Assembly: GCF_001426755.1 (NCBI RefSeq)
Contig: NZ_LMFJ01000001.1
Span: 1,626,964-1,690,963 of the forward strand
Direction: 5' to 3'
Source: Aeromicrobium sp. Root495
GTDB taxonomy: Bacteria; Actinomycetota; Actinomycetes; Propionibacteriales; Nocardioidaceae
DNA length: 64,000 nt
Of the stretch, positions 1 through 10,057 are shown one piece after another; the first letter of the stretch is position 1, and each line of letters starts with the position of its first letter. A program made the position numbers and the translations under genes. The notes under the pieces are model-generated. The model searched no databases. It was not told where the DNA came from and was given only the letters and a program-made list of their open reading frames with translations.

Positions 1-33
1 CGGCGGTCCGAGCTCGGTGTGCATGTGGCTCAT
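1..33 (-). CDS. rnj: Ribonuclease J, 5' end only (partial)
   Basis: Only the first 11 codons lie in the window, reading MSHMHTELGPP from an ATG at 33-31. An AGGGG ribosome-binding site precedes it. This N-terminus resembles actinobacterial RNase J proteins, which typically start MSHPHPEL..PP, and rnj commonly follows dapA directly, as here (46 bases after the dapA stop). RNase J is a metallo-beta-lactamase/beta-CASP exo- and endoribonuclease of mRNA and rRNA maturation. The identification rests on 11 residues plus synteny, so it is good but not certain. The catalytic domain lies outside the window. Confidence 0.6.
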   Translation of the reverse strand, partial: MSHMHTELGPP

Positions 34-78
34 GGGGCCCCTGTTCTGGAGTTGTGGAGTGTGGGTCGTGCGGTGTTA

Positions 79-990
79 TCAGCTGAGGTGGCCCGTGGCC
101 ACGAGCGCGTCGCGCACGAGCGCGACCTCCGCCTCGGTGGCCTCCGGCAGTGGAGCCCGCACGGTGCGGTGCTCGATGACACCCAGGAGCTGCATCGCGG
201 CCTTGGCCATGATGACGCCCTGCGTGTGGGTCATGATGGCGCGCACGAGCGGCAGGAGCCGCGTGTTCACGGCGCGCGCCGTGGAGAGGTCTCCGGCGTC
301 GACCGCCCGGACCATGTCGGCATAGGCGGCGCCGGCCACGTGGCCGACGACGCTCACGATGCCGCTGGCCCCGTAGGCGAGCCACCCGAGGTTGGCGGCG
401 TCGTCGCCGGAGTAGAAGCGGATGCCGGTCTCCTGCATGAGGAAGGCGCCCCGCTCGAGGTCGCCGACGGCATCCTTCACCGCGAGCACGAGCGGGTTCT
501 TCACGAGCTCGGCGTACGTGCTCTCGGCGATCTGCAGCGCCGTGCGACCCGGGATGTCATAGAGCATCACAGGGACGTCCTCGCCCGCCTGGGCGACCTG
601 GTTGACGTGCATCACGATGCCCGCCTGCGGAGGCTTGTTGTAGTACGGCGTGACGATGAGAAGGCCGTGGGCGCCGGCCTTGCGGGCCGACTGGGCGAGC
701 TCGACGCTGTGGCGGGTGTCGTTGGTGCCCACGCCCGCGACCACCGTGGCGCGGTCGCCGACGGCCTCGAGGACCGCCGAGAGCAGTCGCGCGTCCTCCT
801 CGCCCGTGGTGGTGGGCGACTCCCCCGTGGTCCCGCTGACGACGAGCCCGTCGTTGCCCTGGTCCACGAGGTGGGTGGCGACCTTCTGCGCCGCGTCGAG
901 ATCGACCTGTCCGTCGGAGGTGAACGGCGTGATCATCGCGGTCAGCACCCGTCCGAACGGGGCCGCGTCACTCGCGTGCGGGGAGGTCAT
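79..990 (-). CDS. dapA: 4-hydroxy-tetrahydrodipicolinate synthase
   Basis: A 303-residue cytosolic class I aldolase that condenses pyruvate with aspartate-semialdehyde, the first committed step of the diaminopimelate/lysine pathway. The sequence shows the GTTGE loop (about residues 53-57), the TPYYNKP motif carrying the active-site tyrosine (about 114-120), and the Schiff-base lysine in LAVKDA (K172). Length and motifs are complete. It lies just upstream of rnj in the usual actinobacterial order. dapB, the next enzyme, is on the same strand 4.4 kb upstream, separated by inserted plus-strand genes. The ATG at 990 is chosen because the protein then starts with the usual short tail before GRVLTAMITPF. 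Confidence 0.96.
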   Translation of the reverse strand: MTSPHASDAAPFGRVLTAMITPFTSDGQVDLDAAQKVATHLVDQGNDGLVVSGTTGESPTTTGEEDARLLSAVLEAVGDRATVVAGVGTNDTRHSVELAQSARKAGAHGLLIVTPYYNKPPQAGIVMHVNQVAQAGEDVPVMLYDIPGRTALQIAESTYAELVKNPLVLAVKDAVGDLERGAFLMQETGIRFYSGDDAANLGWLAYGASGIVSVVGHVAGAAYADMVRAVDAGDLSTARAVNTRLLPLVRAIMTHTQGVIMAKAAMQLLGVIEHRTVRAPLPEATEAEVALVRDALVATGHLS

Positions 991-1116
991 GGGACGAGGT
1001 TACCGCGAGCGGGACGTCGTCCCGGGACCGCGCCCCGGTGCCACAGCGCGGGGTTGGAGTGCTATCGCCCGGTCCCCGGTGACGGACGCAGAGCCCAGCC
1101 TCGGCAGGATGGGCCC

Positions 1117-1923
1117 ATGACGTCCTTCGAGCTCGACCGAGCGGTGGCCAGCACCCGTGAGGCCGACGGCCTCTTCCACCTGGAGCTCACGGCCGAGTGG
1201 AACACGCCCAACGGCACCGCCAACGGTGGTTACGTGCTGGCGATCCTGCTGCGCGCCGTCCTCGACCACGCCGAGGTCGTCGGCATCGCGCACCCCGACC
1301 CGCTGACGGCGTCGGTCAGCTACTTCAAGCCGCCGACGCCGGGACCGGCCGCCGTGGAGGTGCAGACCCTGCGCGACGGACGACGGATCTCGGTGCACCA
1401 GGCGTCGCTCGTGCAGGACGGCGCCACCGTGGTCCACGCCGTCATCTCGCTCCACGACTGGGACGCCAGCGGCGACGCACAGAACACCCCGCACCCCGCA
1501 CCCGACGTGCCACGGCCCGAGGACTGCGTCGATCTCGCGGGGTCCATCCCGGCGGGCGCCGTGCCCATCGTCGACCGCTACGAGACCCGTGCTCCGCAGG
1601 TGCCGGGCTGGCTCGCCGGCACCCCCAGCGGCGAGACCGAGGCCGTCGTCTGGATCCGTCCGCGCGACGAGCGACCCATCGACTCCCTCGCCGCCGGTGC
1701 GATCGTGGACGCCTATCCCCCGGTCACCGCCGAGATCGGCCACCTCGCCTCCGCCACGGTGCAGCTCACGGTGCACTTCCGAGGTCGCGCCGACACGGCC
1801 TGGTCGCTCATGCACGTCACGACGCGCCACGTCATCGACGGCTACCACGACGAGGACGTCGAGCTGTGGGACGACCAGGGTCGGCTCGTCGCCCAGAGCC
1901 GCCAGCTGGCGATCCTGCGCTGA
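1117..1923 (+). CDS. Acyl-CoA thioesterase family (double hot-dog) protein
   Basis: 268 residues, starting at the ATG that gives MTSFELDRAV. The N-terminal part carries NGGYVLAILLRAVLDHA and SYFKPPTPGPA, which look like the first hot-dog fold of TesB-like thioesterases (PF13622-type). The C-terminal half (about 170-268) is a second hot-dog unit ending VAQSRQLAIL, the common final strand of these proteins. The predicted role is hydrolysis of acyl-CoA thioesters, but the substrate cannot be read from the sequence. The gene is monocistronic and convergent with folA. An open frame continues upstream on the same strand, but it is the antisense shadow of dapA and is not used. Confidence 0.8.
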   Translation: MTSFELDRAVASTREADGLFHLELTAEWNTPNGTANGGYVLAILLRAVLDHAEVVGIAHPDPLTASVSYFKPPTPGPAAVEVQTLRDGRRISVHQASLVQDGATVVHAVISLHDWDASGDAQNTPHPAPDVPRPEDCVDLAGSIPAGAVPIVDRYETRAPQVPGWLAGTPSGETEAVVWIRPRDERPIDSLAAGAIVDAYPPVTAEIGHLASATVQLTVHFRGRADTAWSLMHVTTRHVIDGYHDEDVELWDDQGRLVAQSRQLAILR

Positions 1924-1951
1924 CCGCGGCGGCTCGGGGACACCGCTCGGG

Positions 1952-2434
1952 TCAGGCGGCGACAGCGCGTTCGTAGGTGACGATGCTGAACCCCTCGTGG
2001 GGCACCTCGCCGACCTCGCGCCACGCGCTCCAGTCGATGGAGGGGAAGAAGGTGTCGCCCTCGGGAGACTGTGCCACCCGCGTGACGACCATGACGTCGA
2101 CCAGGCCCCGCTCGAGCGCCTCGGCGTAGACCTGCGCGCCGCCCACGAGGAACACCTCGTCGTCGAGCCCGTGTGCGCGGGCGAGGGCGTCGTCGAGCGA
2201 GCCGGCCACCTCGACACCGTCGGCGACCCAGTCGGCCTGGCGCGTGACGACGGTCGTGGTGCGGCCCGGCAGAGGACGTCCGATGGACTCGAAGGTGGTG
2301 CGTCCCATGACCATGGGGTGCCCGAGCGTCAGCTGCTTGAAGTGCGCCAGGTCCTCGGGCAGGCGCCACGGGAGCGAGCCGTCGACGCCGATGACACGGT
2401 TGGCGCCCATGGCCACGACCAGGGTGACGCTCAT
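1952..2434 (-). CDS. folA: Dihydrofolate reductase
   Basis: 160 residues, the usual bacterial DHFR length. It reduces dihydrofolate to tetrahydrofolate with NADPH, regenerating the cofactor oxidised by thymidylate synthase. Visible motifs are [20 protein letters not shown] (the Met20 loop and folate-binding acidic residue), [12 protein letters not shown] (NADPH binding) and [10 protein letters not shown] (the second NADPH loop). The ATG overlaps the thyA stop by four bases, so the two enzymes of the thymidylate cycle are translationally coupled. Other potential starts lie inside thyA. Confidence 0.96.
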   Translation of the reverse strand: MSVTLVVAMGANRVIGVDGSLPWRLPEDLAHFKQLTLGHPMVMGRTTFESIGRPLPGRTTTVVTRQADWVADGVEVAGSLDDALARAHGLDDEVFLVGGAQVYAEALERGLVDVMVVTRVAQSPEGDTFFPSIDWSAWREVGEVPHEGFSIVTYERAVAA

Positions 2435-3225
2435 ACGGCGATGGGGGCCTTGATGAGCGGGTGCGGGTCGTAGCCCGTGACCTTGACGGAGTCGAGCGTG
2501 AACGAGTCGATGTCGGTGACCGAGGGGTCGAGCCACAGCTCGGGCAGGGGCCGCGGCTCGCGCGTGAGCTGCTCGCGGGCCTGGTCGAGGTGGTTGAGGT
2601 ACAGGTGAGCGTCTCCGAGGGTGTGCACGAAGTCGCCCACCTCGAGCTCGGCCACCTGGGCCACCATGTGCGTGAGCAGCGCGTAGGAGGCGATGTTGAA
2701 CGGCACGCCGAGGAAGACGTCGGCGGAGCGCTGGTACATCTGGCACGACAGCCTGCCGTCGGCCACGTAGAACTGGGAGAACGCGTGGCACGGCATGAGG
2801 GCCATGGCGTCGAGGTCGGCGACGTTCCAGGCGCTCACGACGTGGCGCCGTGAGTCGGGGTTGACCTTGATCTGCTCGATCACGGCGGCCAGCTGGTCGA
2901 TGGTCTGGCCGTCGGGCGTGGGCCACGAGCGCCACTGGTGGCCGTACACGGGGCCGAGCTCGCCGTTCTCGTCGGACCACTCGTCCCAGATGGTGATTCC
3001 GTTCTCCCGCAGCCACGACGTGTTGGTGTCGCCGGAGACGAACCACAGGAGCTCTCCCACCACCGACTTCAGGTGGATCTTCTTGGTGGTGACCAGGGGG
3101 AATCCCTCGGTGAGGTCGAACCGCATCTGGTGGCCGAAGACGCTGCGCGTGCCGGTGCCGGTGCGATCGCTCTTCTCGACCCCTTCGTCGAGGATCCGCT
3201 GCACGAGGTCGAGGTACTGCTGCAT
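2431..3225 (-). CDS. thyA: Thymidylate synthase (ThyA type)
   Basis: 264 residues, the length of short-form ThyA. It converts dUMP to dTMP using methylene-tetrahydrofolate. The catalytic cysteine is C146 in [12 protein letters not shown], and the dUMP-binding region [20 protein letters not shown] is intact. [11 protein letters not shown] near the N-terminus is the phosphate-binding loop. It is the first gene of a two-gene operon with folA. The start MQQYLDLV agrees with family alignments. Confidence 0.97.
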   Translation of the reverse strand: MQQYLDLVQRILDEGVEKSDRTGTGTRSVFGHQMRFDLTEGFPLVTTKKIHLKSVVGELLWFVSGDTNTSWLRENGITIWDEWSDENGELGPVYGHQWRSWPTPDGQTIDQLAAVIEQIKVNPDSRRHVVSAWNVADLDAMALMPCHAFSQFYVADGRLSCQMYQRSADVFLGVPFNIASYALLTHMVAQVAELEVGDFVHTLGDAHLYLNHLDQAREQLTREPRPLPELWLDPSVTDIDSFTLDSVKVTGYDPHPLIKAPIAV

Positions 3226-3277
3226 GACGCCAGCCTATAACGCCGGTCGCACCGCCCGGTGTGCGAAACTCGCTCCC

Positions 3278-3778
3278 ATGTCCACCGACTACGAGGCGAC
3301 GCCCAGCGAGGTCCGGACGTTCGCGCTCCTCCAGCTGGCGCTGACGGCCGGGTTCCTGCTCCTCATCTTCTGGGCCCTCGACGGCACCGACGCCGACCTC
3401 CCGCCGTGGTGGGTCTTCGTGGTGCTGCTCGTGCCCGTCGGGGTCGCGGCCTACTTCGCCGAGCAGGTCTGGCTCAAGACCGACCCGCTCGACCCGGCGG
3501 AGGACCCGCAGGAGAACGAGCGCATCGCCGTCGGCGTGTTCGCGGCGCACAGCGTGCGGCGCCTCATGATCTGCGAGGCCGCCATCATCTGGTCGATCTT
3601 CCCCTGGTCGTTCCTCGGCAGCTGGGCCGCGTGGCCCATCGTGATCGGCGGCCTTCCCGGCTTCGCCCTCCTGGTCTTCGAGCTGTGGCCGAGCCTGCGC
3701 AACGTGTCCATGACCGCGGCGATCCTCGAGACCGAGGGCGCCGACTCCCGGCTCGTCGACGGCTTCCGCGGGTGGTGA
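3278..3778 (+). CDS. Uncharacterised small membrane protein
   Basis: 166 residues, no family recognised. Hydrophobic stretches at about 15-35 (TFALLQLALTAGFLLLIFWA), 42-62, 95-112 and 118-138 suggest four membrane helices, with an acidic cytosolic-type loop (DPLDPAEDPQENE) between the second and third. The stop codon overlaps a GTG start for the downstream acetyltransferase, so it heads a four-gene plus-strand run with the GNAT and azlCD. The start is the ATG giving MSTDYEATPSEVRT. It is divergent from thyA with about 50 bases between start codons. Confidence 0.65.
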   Translation: MSTDYEATPSEVRTFALLQLALTAGFLLLIFWALDGTDADLPPWWVFVVLLVPVGVAAYFAEQVWLKTDPLDPAEDPQENERIAVGVFAAHSVRRLMICEAAIIWSIFPWSFLGSWAAWPIVIGGLPGFALLVFELWPSLRNVSMTAAILETEGADSRLVDGFRGW

Positions 3779-4308
3779 CGGCCGACGTCAGCGCTCGGCT
3801 GGCCTGGCCCGACGACGCCGCGGCGATCACCCGGCTCCAGATCGCCTCGTGGCGCGAGGCCTACGGCGAGGTCGTGCCCGACGGCGTCGAGGAGCTGGAC
3901 CCCGAGGTCCTGCTCGAGCGGTGGGCGCTGCTCCTGGAACGTCCTCCGGACGCCCGTGTGCGCGCGCTCGTGGGGCTCGAGCACGCCACGGTCCGCGGGT
4001 TCGTGCTGGTGCACCCCAGCGCCGACGCCGACGCCGACCCGGTCACCGACGGCGAGGTGGGTGAGCTCGTCGTCGATGCTGCCCACCGCGGTGTCGGGCA
4101 CGGGTCCCGCCTTCTCCAGGCCGCCATCGACACGCTGCGTGCCGACGGCTTCACCCGGGTGCGCTGGTGGGTCGGCTCCACCGACGACGCGTTGCGTGGC
4201 TTCGTCACGGCCACCGGCTGGGAGCCCGACGGGGCGCACCGCGAGCTGGCCGACGAGTCCGGAGAGGCTCGGCTGAAGCAGGTGCGCCTGCACACCACGA
4301 TCGGATGA
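3775..4308 (+). CDS. GNAT-family N-acetyltransferase
   Basis: 177 residues from a GTG that overlaps the previous stop (GTGA). The fold is that of Gcn5-related acetyltransferases: an N-terminal ITRLQIASWREAYGEVVP helix as in RimI-like proteins, the acetyl-CoA pyrophosphate loop HRGVGHGSRLLQAAI (about residues 104-118), and the C-terminal GFVTATGWEPDGAHR. The substrate is unknown. The next gene, azlC, starts with a 4-bp overlap, so they are co-translated. A functional link to amino-acid export is possible but is only inference. Confidence 0.8.
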   Translation: MTADVSARLAWPDDAAAITRLQIASWREAYGEVVPDGVEELDPEVLLERWALLLERPPDARVRALVGLEHATVRGFVLVHPSADADADPVTDGEVGELVVDAAHRGVGHGSRLLQAAIDTLRADGFTRVRWWVGSTDDALRGFVTATGWEPDGAHRELADESGEARLKQVRLHTTIG

Positions 4309-4976
4309 GACGGCCCACCAGGGTCGTGGCCGACTCCCTGGGCGTGGGGGTGGCCACCGGCGCCTACGGCGTGGCCTTCGGCGCCCTGTCCACTTCGTCG
4401 GGCCTCACGGTCCTGCAGACCTGCGCGCTGTCGCTCCTTGCCTTCACGGGTGCCACGCAGTTCGCGTTCGTCGGGGTGGTGGCGTCCGGCGGCAACCCGG
4501 TCACCGGCGCGCTGACCGGCGTCCTGCTCGGCAGCCGCAACCTCTTCTACGGGCTGAGCATCGCCGACCGTCTCCGGGTGCGGGGCTGGCGCAAGGCGGC
4601 CACGGCGCACCTCGTGATCGACGAGTCCACCGCGATGGCCGTCGCCCAGACCGACGACGAGTCCGCGCGCACGGGCTTCTACTGGACCGGCATCTCGATC
4701 TTCGTCCTGTGGAACCTCATGACCCTGGTGGGTGCGTTGGCGGGCAATGCGATCGGCGACCCCCGGACGTACGGGCTCGACGCGGCCGTGGGTGCGGCGT
4801 TCCTCGGTCTGCTGTGGCCGCGGCTCACCTCGTGGTCCAACCGCGGGGTCGCGCTGCTGGGTGCTGCTGTGGCGCTGGGCCTCGTGCCCTTCACCGCGGC
4901 CGGGCTGCCGATCATCGCCGGCGGCGCCGTGGCCGTCGCGCTGGGCCTGGTCCTGCGGCGAGGAGCTGCCGCGTGA
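4305..4976 (+). CDS. azlC: AzlC-family branched-chain amino acid exporter, large subunit
   Basis: 223 residues with about five hydrophobic segments. The family pattern is plain: GVAFGALSTSSGLTVLQTC, FTGATQFAFVGVV, and the LLGSRNLFYGLS motif typical of AzlC/YgaZ proteins. With its small partner AzlD it forms an inner-membrane exporter of branched-chain or related amino acids. The start ATG overlaps the GNAT stop by four bases. The C-terminal GTGA overlap leads directly into azlD. Substrate specificity is not determined. Confidence 0.88.
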   Translation: MRRPTRVVADSLGVGVATGAYGVAFGALSTSSGLTVLQTCALSLLAFTGATQFAFVGVVASGGNPVTGALTGVLLGSRNLFYGLSIADRLRVRGWRKAATAHLVIDESTAMAVAQTDDESARTGFYWTGISIFVLWNLMTLVGALAGNAIGDPRTYGLDAAVGAAFLGLLWPRLTSWSNRGVALLGAAVALGLVPFTAAGLPIIAGGAVAVALGLVLRRGAAA

Positions 4977-5281
4977 GCCCCGGGAGCGTGTGGCTGGGCA
5001 TCGGGCTCGTGGTCGTGGGCTGCTACGCCCTCAAGCTCGCCGGGCTGTCCGTGCCGGAGCGGTTGCTGGCCCATCCGCTGACGCGGCGGGCCACTGACCT
5101 CATCCCGGTGGCCCTGCTCGGCGCGCTGATCGCCGTGCAGGTCCTCGCGACGGGCCGCGACGTCGTGGTGGACGCGCGACTCGCGGGACTCGCGGTGGCG
5201 TTCGTGCTGCTCTGCCTGCGCGTGCCGTTCCTGCCGGTGGTGGCCGGAGCCGCCCTCGTGGCCGCCCTCCTCCGCCTCTGA
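4973..5281 (+). CDS. azlD: AzlD-family branched-chain amino acid exporter, small subunit
   Basis: 102 residues with three or four membrane helices. CYALKLAGLSVP, LTRRATDLIPVALLGALIAV and LRVPFLPVVAGAALVAALLR match the AzlD/YgaH small-subunit pattern. The GTG start overlaps the azlC stop. It partners AzlC in the membrane and is the last gene of the run. A very long inverted repeat begins at the base after its stop codon. Confidence 0.85.
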   Translation: MSPGSVWLGIGLVVVGCYALKLAGLSVPERLLAHPLTRRATDLIPVALLGALIAVQVLATGRDVVVDARLAGLAVAFVLLCLRVPFLPVVAGAALVAALLRL

Positions 5282-5350
5282 CCCCGCTGAGTGTGACGTT
5301 CGAGGGGTCAGGACGGCGTTCTGACCCCTCGAACGTCACACTCAGCGGGG
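5282..5350. repeat. Very long perfect inverted repeat (bidirectional terminator or REP-like)
   Basis: The arms 5282-5311 and 5321-5350 are 30 bases each and perfectly complementary. Three further pairs (one a G-T) shrink the loop to about 3 bases. The arm begins CCCCGCTGAGTGTGACGTTC. It starts directly after the azlD stop and lies between convergent azlD and dapB, so it could end transcription in both directions. No U-tract follows. The size and perfection exceed a usual terminator and suggest a dispersed palindromic repeat. Confidence 0.85.
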
Positions 5351-5404
5351 ACGGGGCGGGGACGGGGCGGGGACGGGGCAGGGTGGGGTGGGGCGGGGCG
5401 GGGA
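5345..5404 (+). repeat. G-rich short tandem tract (GGGGAC/GGGGCG units)
   Basis: About 60 bases of nearly pure G with single A, C or T interruptions: GGGGACGGGGCGGGGACGGG and similar units repeated, then GGGTGGGGTGGGGCGGGGCG. Many runs of three or more G on the plus strand give strong G-quadruplex potential. The tract sits between the long inverted repeat and the 3' end of dapB. No coding capacity is evident. Confidence 0.7.
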
Positions 5405-5414
5405 CGCGTTGGGG

Positions 5415-6158
5415 TCAGAGGCCGAGGACGGGCTCGAGGCCGACGGTGACGCCCGCGTGCTCGGGCGCCCAGCGCAGGGCCGCGACGACGCCGGGCATGA
5501 ACGACTCGCGCGTGGAGGAGTCGTGGCGCAGCGAGAGGATCTCGCCCTCGCCGCCGAGGATGACCTCCTGCGAGGCGATGAAGCCGCGGGCGCGGACGGC
5601 GTGCACAGGGATGCCGGCCACGGTGGCCCCGCGGGCGCCGTCGGGGTCGGTGGTGGTGGCGTCGGGCAGCGGCGCGGAGCCCGCGGCCTCCCGCGCGGCC
5701 GCGATGACCTCGGCGGTGCGCGTGGCCGTGCCCGACGGCGCGTCGACCTTCTGGGGGTGATGCATCTCGATGACCTCGACCGACTCGAAGAACGGGGCCG
5801 CGAGGCCGGCGAACTTCATCATGAGGACGGCTCCGATGGAGAAGTTAGGGACCACGAGCACCCCGACGCCCGGGTGGTCGGCGAGCACGGCGTCGACCCG
5901 GCTCGTGCGCTCCTCGTCGAACCCCGACGTGCCGATCACGACGTGGACCCCACGCTCCACGAGCCAGAAGACCTGGTCGAGCGCGACGTCGGGCGTGGTG
6001 AAGACCAGCGCGACGTCGGCCGACTGCTCGGTGACCAGGTCGAGCGAGTCACCGAGGTCGATGCCGACCGCGAGCTCCAGGCCGTCGGCCGCCTCGATCG
6101 CCTGCACGGACGTGGAGCCCATGCGTCCCTTCGCCCCCAGCACTGCCACACGCGTCAT
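5415..6158 (-). CDS. dapB: 4-hydroxy-tetrahydrodipicolinate reductase
   Basis: 247 residues. It reduces the DapA product in the diaminopimelate/lysine pathway using NAD(P)H. The Rossmann loop VAVLGAKGRMGS lies at residues 4-15. The catalytic/substrate-binding block EMHHPQKVDAPSGTA (H-H and K..D..SGT) is intact, and NFSIGAVLMMKFA precedes it. The ATG giving MTRVAVLG is chosen over an in-frame upstream codon because the dinucleotide-binding strand should start at once. It lies downstream of pnp with a hairpin terminator between. Confidence 0.96.
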   Translation of the reverse strand: MTRVAVLGAKGRMGSTSVQAIEAADGLELAVGIDLGDSLDLVTEQSADVALVFTTPDVALDQVFWLVERGVHVVIGTSGFDEERTSRVDAVLADHPGVGVLVVPNFSIGAVLMMKFAGLAAPFFESVEVIEMHHPQKVDAPSGTATRTAEVIAAAREAAGSAPLPDATTTDPDGARGATVAGIPVHAVRARGFIASQEVILGGEGEILSLRHDSSTRESFMPGVVAALRWAPEHAGVTVGLEPVLGL

Positions 6159-6190
6159 GCGGTGGAGCCTATCGGGGGCGCAGACGTGAC

Positions 6191-6223
6191 GAGGCCCCCG
6201 CACCCGGTGGGTGCGAGGGCCTC
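6191..6223 (-). terminator. Hairpin terminator downstream of pnp
   Basis: GAGGCCC (6191-6197) pairs with GGGCCTC (6217-6223). The inner stem GCACCC (6200-6205) pairs with GGGTGC (6209-6214) around a GGT loop, with a two-base internal loop. It lies 16 bases past the pnp stop and before dapB. There is no marked U-tract, which is usual in high-GC actinobacteria. Confidence 0.75.
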
Positions 6224-6238
6224 GATCAGGGCTGACGA

Positions 6239-8473
<2,235 letters not shown>

Positions 8474-8533
8474 GGATGTCCCTTCCGCGGGCTCAGCCCG
8501 CTGGTGTGGGACGAGACGCAGGCAGGCGGGTGT

Positions 8534-8552
8534 CACGCTGACTCTCAGCGTG
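8534..8552 (-). promoter_or_regulatory. Stem-loop in the pnp 5' leader
   Basis: CACGCTGA (8534-8541) pairs perfectly with TCAGCGTG (8545-8552) around a 3-base loop. It lies in the roughly 210-base leader between the rpsO terminator and the pnp start. In enterobacteria the pnp leader hairpin is cut by RNase III and mediates autoregulation. A similar role here is inference only. Confidence 0.4.
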
Positions 8553-8682
8553 GGTGCCGGTCTTCGATCGAGGCCCGCGGGCTGACCCGACGAGGCGGGT
8601 CCCGAAGGCCACTACCGAGGACCGAGCGAGCGTGCCTGGCTCTCGTCCTTGAGTGGTTATGAAGTTGTGGGTGATGCAGATC

Positions 8683-8708
8683 AGGCGGTCACCCGAGGGT
8701 GACCGCCT
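8683..8708 (-). terminator. Hairpin terminator downstream of rpsO
   Basis: AGGCGGTCACCC (8683-8694) pairs perfectly with GGGTGACCGCCT (8697-8708); in practice the loop would open to about four bases. It begins 9 bases after the rpsO stop and is the strongest hairpin in the rpsO-pnp gap. Read-through or partial termination would set the rpsO:pnp ratio. Confidence 0.75.
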
Positions 8709-8717
8709 GGTCCGTGG

Positions 8718-9008
8718 TCAGCGACGCAGACCGAGACGCTCGATGAGCGAGCGGTAGCGCTCGATGTCGTCGTTCTGCAGGTAGTTCAGGAGGCGGCGAC
8801 GCTGGCCGACCAGGAGGAGCAGACCACGACGGCTGTGGTGGTCGTGCTTGTGCTCCTGCAGGTGACCGGTCAGGTGCGAGATACGAGCGGTCAGCAGGGC
8901 GATCTGGACCTCGGGAGATCCGGTGTCGCCGTCGCTGAGTGCGTACTGCTTGATGATGTCTTCCTTGGCGACGCCCGCAACTGTGGGCGCAGCAGTCTTC
9001 TTCGACAC
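8718..9008 (-). CDS. rpsO: 30S ribosomal protein S15
   Basis: 96 residues. A primary 16S rRNA-binding protein of the small-subunit platform. The S15 core is unmistakable: [40 protein letters not shown] and [20 protein letters not shown]. The GTG start has a good AGGAGA site. This gives about seven more N-terminal residues ([13 protein letters not shown]) than a typical 89-residue S15, so this S15 appears to carry a short lysine/threonine-containing extension. It is followed by a terminator and pnp. A later in-frame GTG at VAKEDIIK is the alternative start. Confidence 0.96.
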   Translation of the reverse strand: MSKKTAAPTVAGVAKEDIIKQYALSDGDTGSPEVQIALLTARISHLTGHLQEHKHDHHSRRGLLLLVGQRRRLLNYLQNDDIERYRSLIERLGLRR

Positions 9009-9181
9009 TTTCTCTCCTGAGGGTTTCGTTGCACGGCGCGCCCGGGCCTGTTCACCGGGGCACTACGATCCGTGGCCGATTGCACGGCAGCGACCAGGAT
9101 ATCAGCGCACCGGGCGCCCGGGCGAATCGCCGCAGCCCCAGCGCGGCGCGGGGTGTGGTCGTGCGGGGTAGCGTCCGAGCG

Positions 9182-10054
9182 GTGAGCCCCACGCGTGCGG
9201 TCCCGGCCGTCCTCCTCGCCGTGGCGCTGCTCGTGTCCGGCTGCACCTCCACCGACGGACCCACCGCGCCCACCGCCACCTCGTCGCGCAGCGCATCGAG
9301 CGCCCCGCCCGCCGCGGACGGCCCCGCCTACGTCGCCCTCGGCGACTCGTTCACGGCGGGCCCGGGCATCGAGCCCGTCGACCCCGACTCCGGGCTCTGC
9401 ATCAGGTCCGAGAAGAACTACCCCTCGCTGGTGGCGTCGCAGGTGCGCGCCTCGTCCTTCACCGACGTGAGCTGCTCCGGCGCCACCACGTCCGACGTCG
9501 TGGAGGGCGGGTTCAACCCGCCCCAGCTCGAGGCGGTGTCGGACCGGACCGGACTCGTGACCCTCGGCATCGGCGGCAACGACTCCGGCCTGTTCGCAGC
9601 ACTCTCGCGGGCCTGCACCTCCGACGTCGCCTCGTGCTCGGCCTACCTGCAGAACACCTTGCCCTCGGTCCTGGCCAGCACCTCGGGACGGGTCGTCTCG
9701 GCGCTCGAGGCGGTCAAGGGCCGAGCGCCGCGGGCCCAGGTGCTCCTGGTGGGCTACCTGCGCATCGCACCTGGGTCAGGCACGTGCTCCACGCTCGGTG
9801 GAGCCGCGTTCGACGCTGCTGGCGTGGCCGCCGGTGAGCGCGCACTCGACACCATGCTCGCCGACGCGGCCCGCTCGGCCGACGTCACCTACGTGTCGAT
9901 GAGCCGGGCCTCCGACGGCCACGACGCGTGCGCCGGCGCGGACGCATGGACCAACGGGCTCCGGCCGGCGGCCGACGACGGCATCACGCTGCACCCGCGC
10001 GCCGCCGGGATGCGGGCCGTCGCCTCCGCGGTGGAGAAGGCCCTCACCGGCTGA
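9182..10054 (+). CDS. Secreted SGNH/GDSL hydrolase, predicted lipoprotein
   Basis: About 290 residues. The N-terminus has a signal peptide ending LLVSGC, a lipobox, so the mature protein is predicted to be anchored by a lipidated cysteine. A Ser/Pro/Thr-rich linker follows, then an SGNH hydrolase domain: block I ALGDSFTAG with the nucleophilic serine, SGAT (block II glycine), GIGGNDSG (block III asparagine), and ITLHPRAAGM (block V His). Family members include extracellular lipases and esterases, and the substrate is unknown. The GTG at 9182 is used; a GTG about seven codons upstream is possible. Divergent from rpsO and convergent with ribF. Confidence 0.85.
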   Translation: MSPTRAVPAVLLAVALLVSGCTSTDGPTAPTATSSRSASSAPPAADGPAYVALGDSFTAGPGIEPVDPDSGLCIRSEKNYPSLVASQVRASSFTDVSCSGATTSDVVEGGFNPPQLEAVSDRTGLVTLGIGGNDSGLFAALSRACTSDVASCSAYLQNTLPSVLASTSGRVVSALEAVKGRAPRAQVLLVGYLRIAPGSGTCSTLGGAAFDAAGVAAGERALDTMLADAARSADVTYVSMSRASDGHDACAGADAWTNGLRPAADDGITLHPRAAGMRAVASAVEKALTG

Positions 10055-10057
10055 GGT

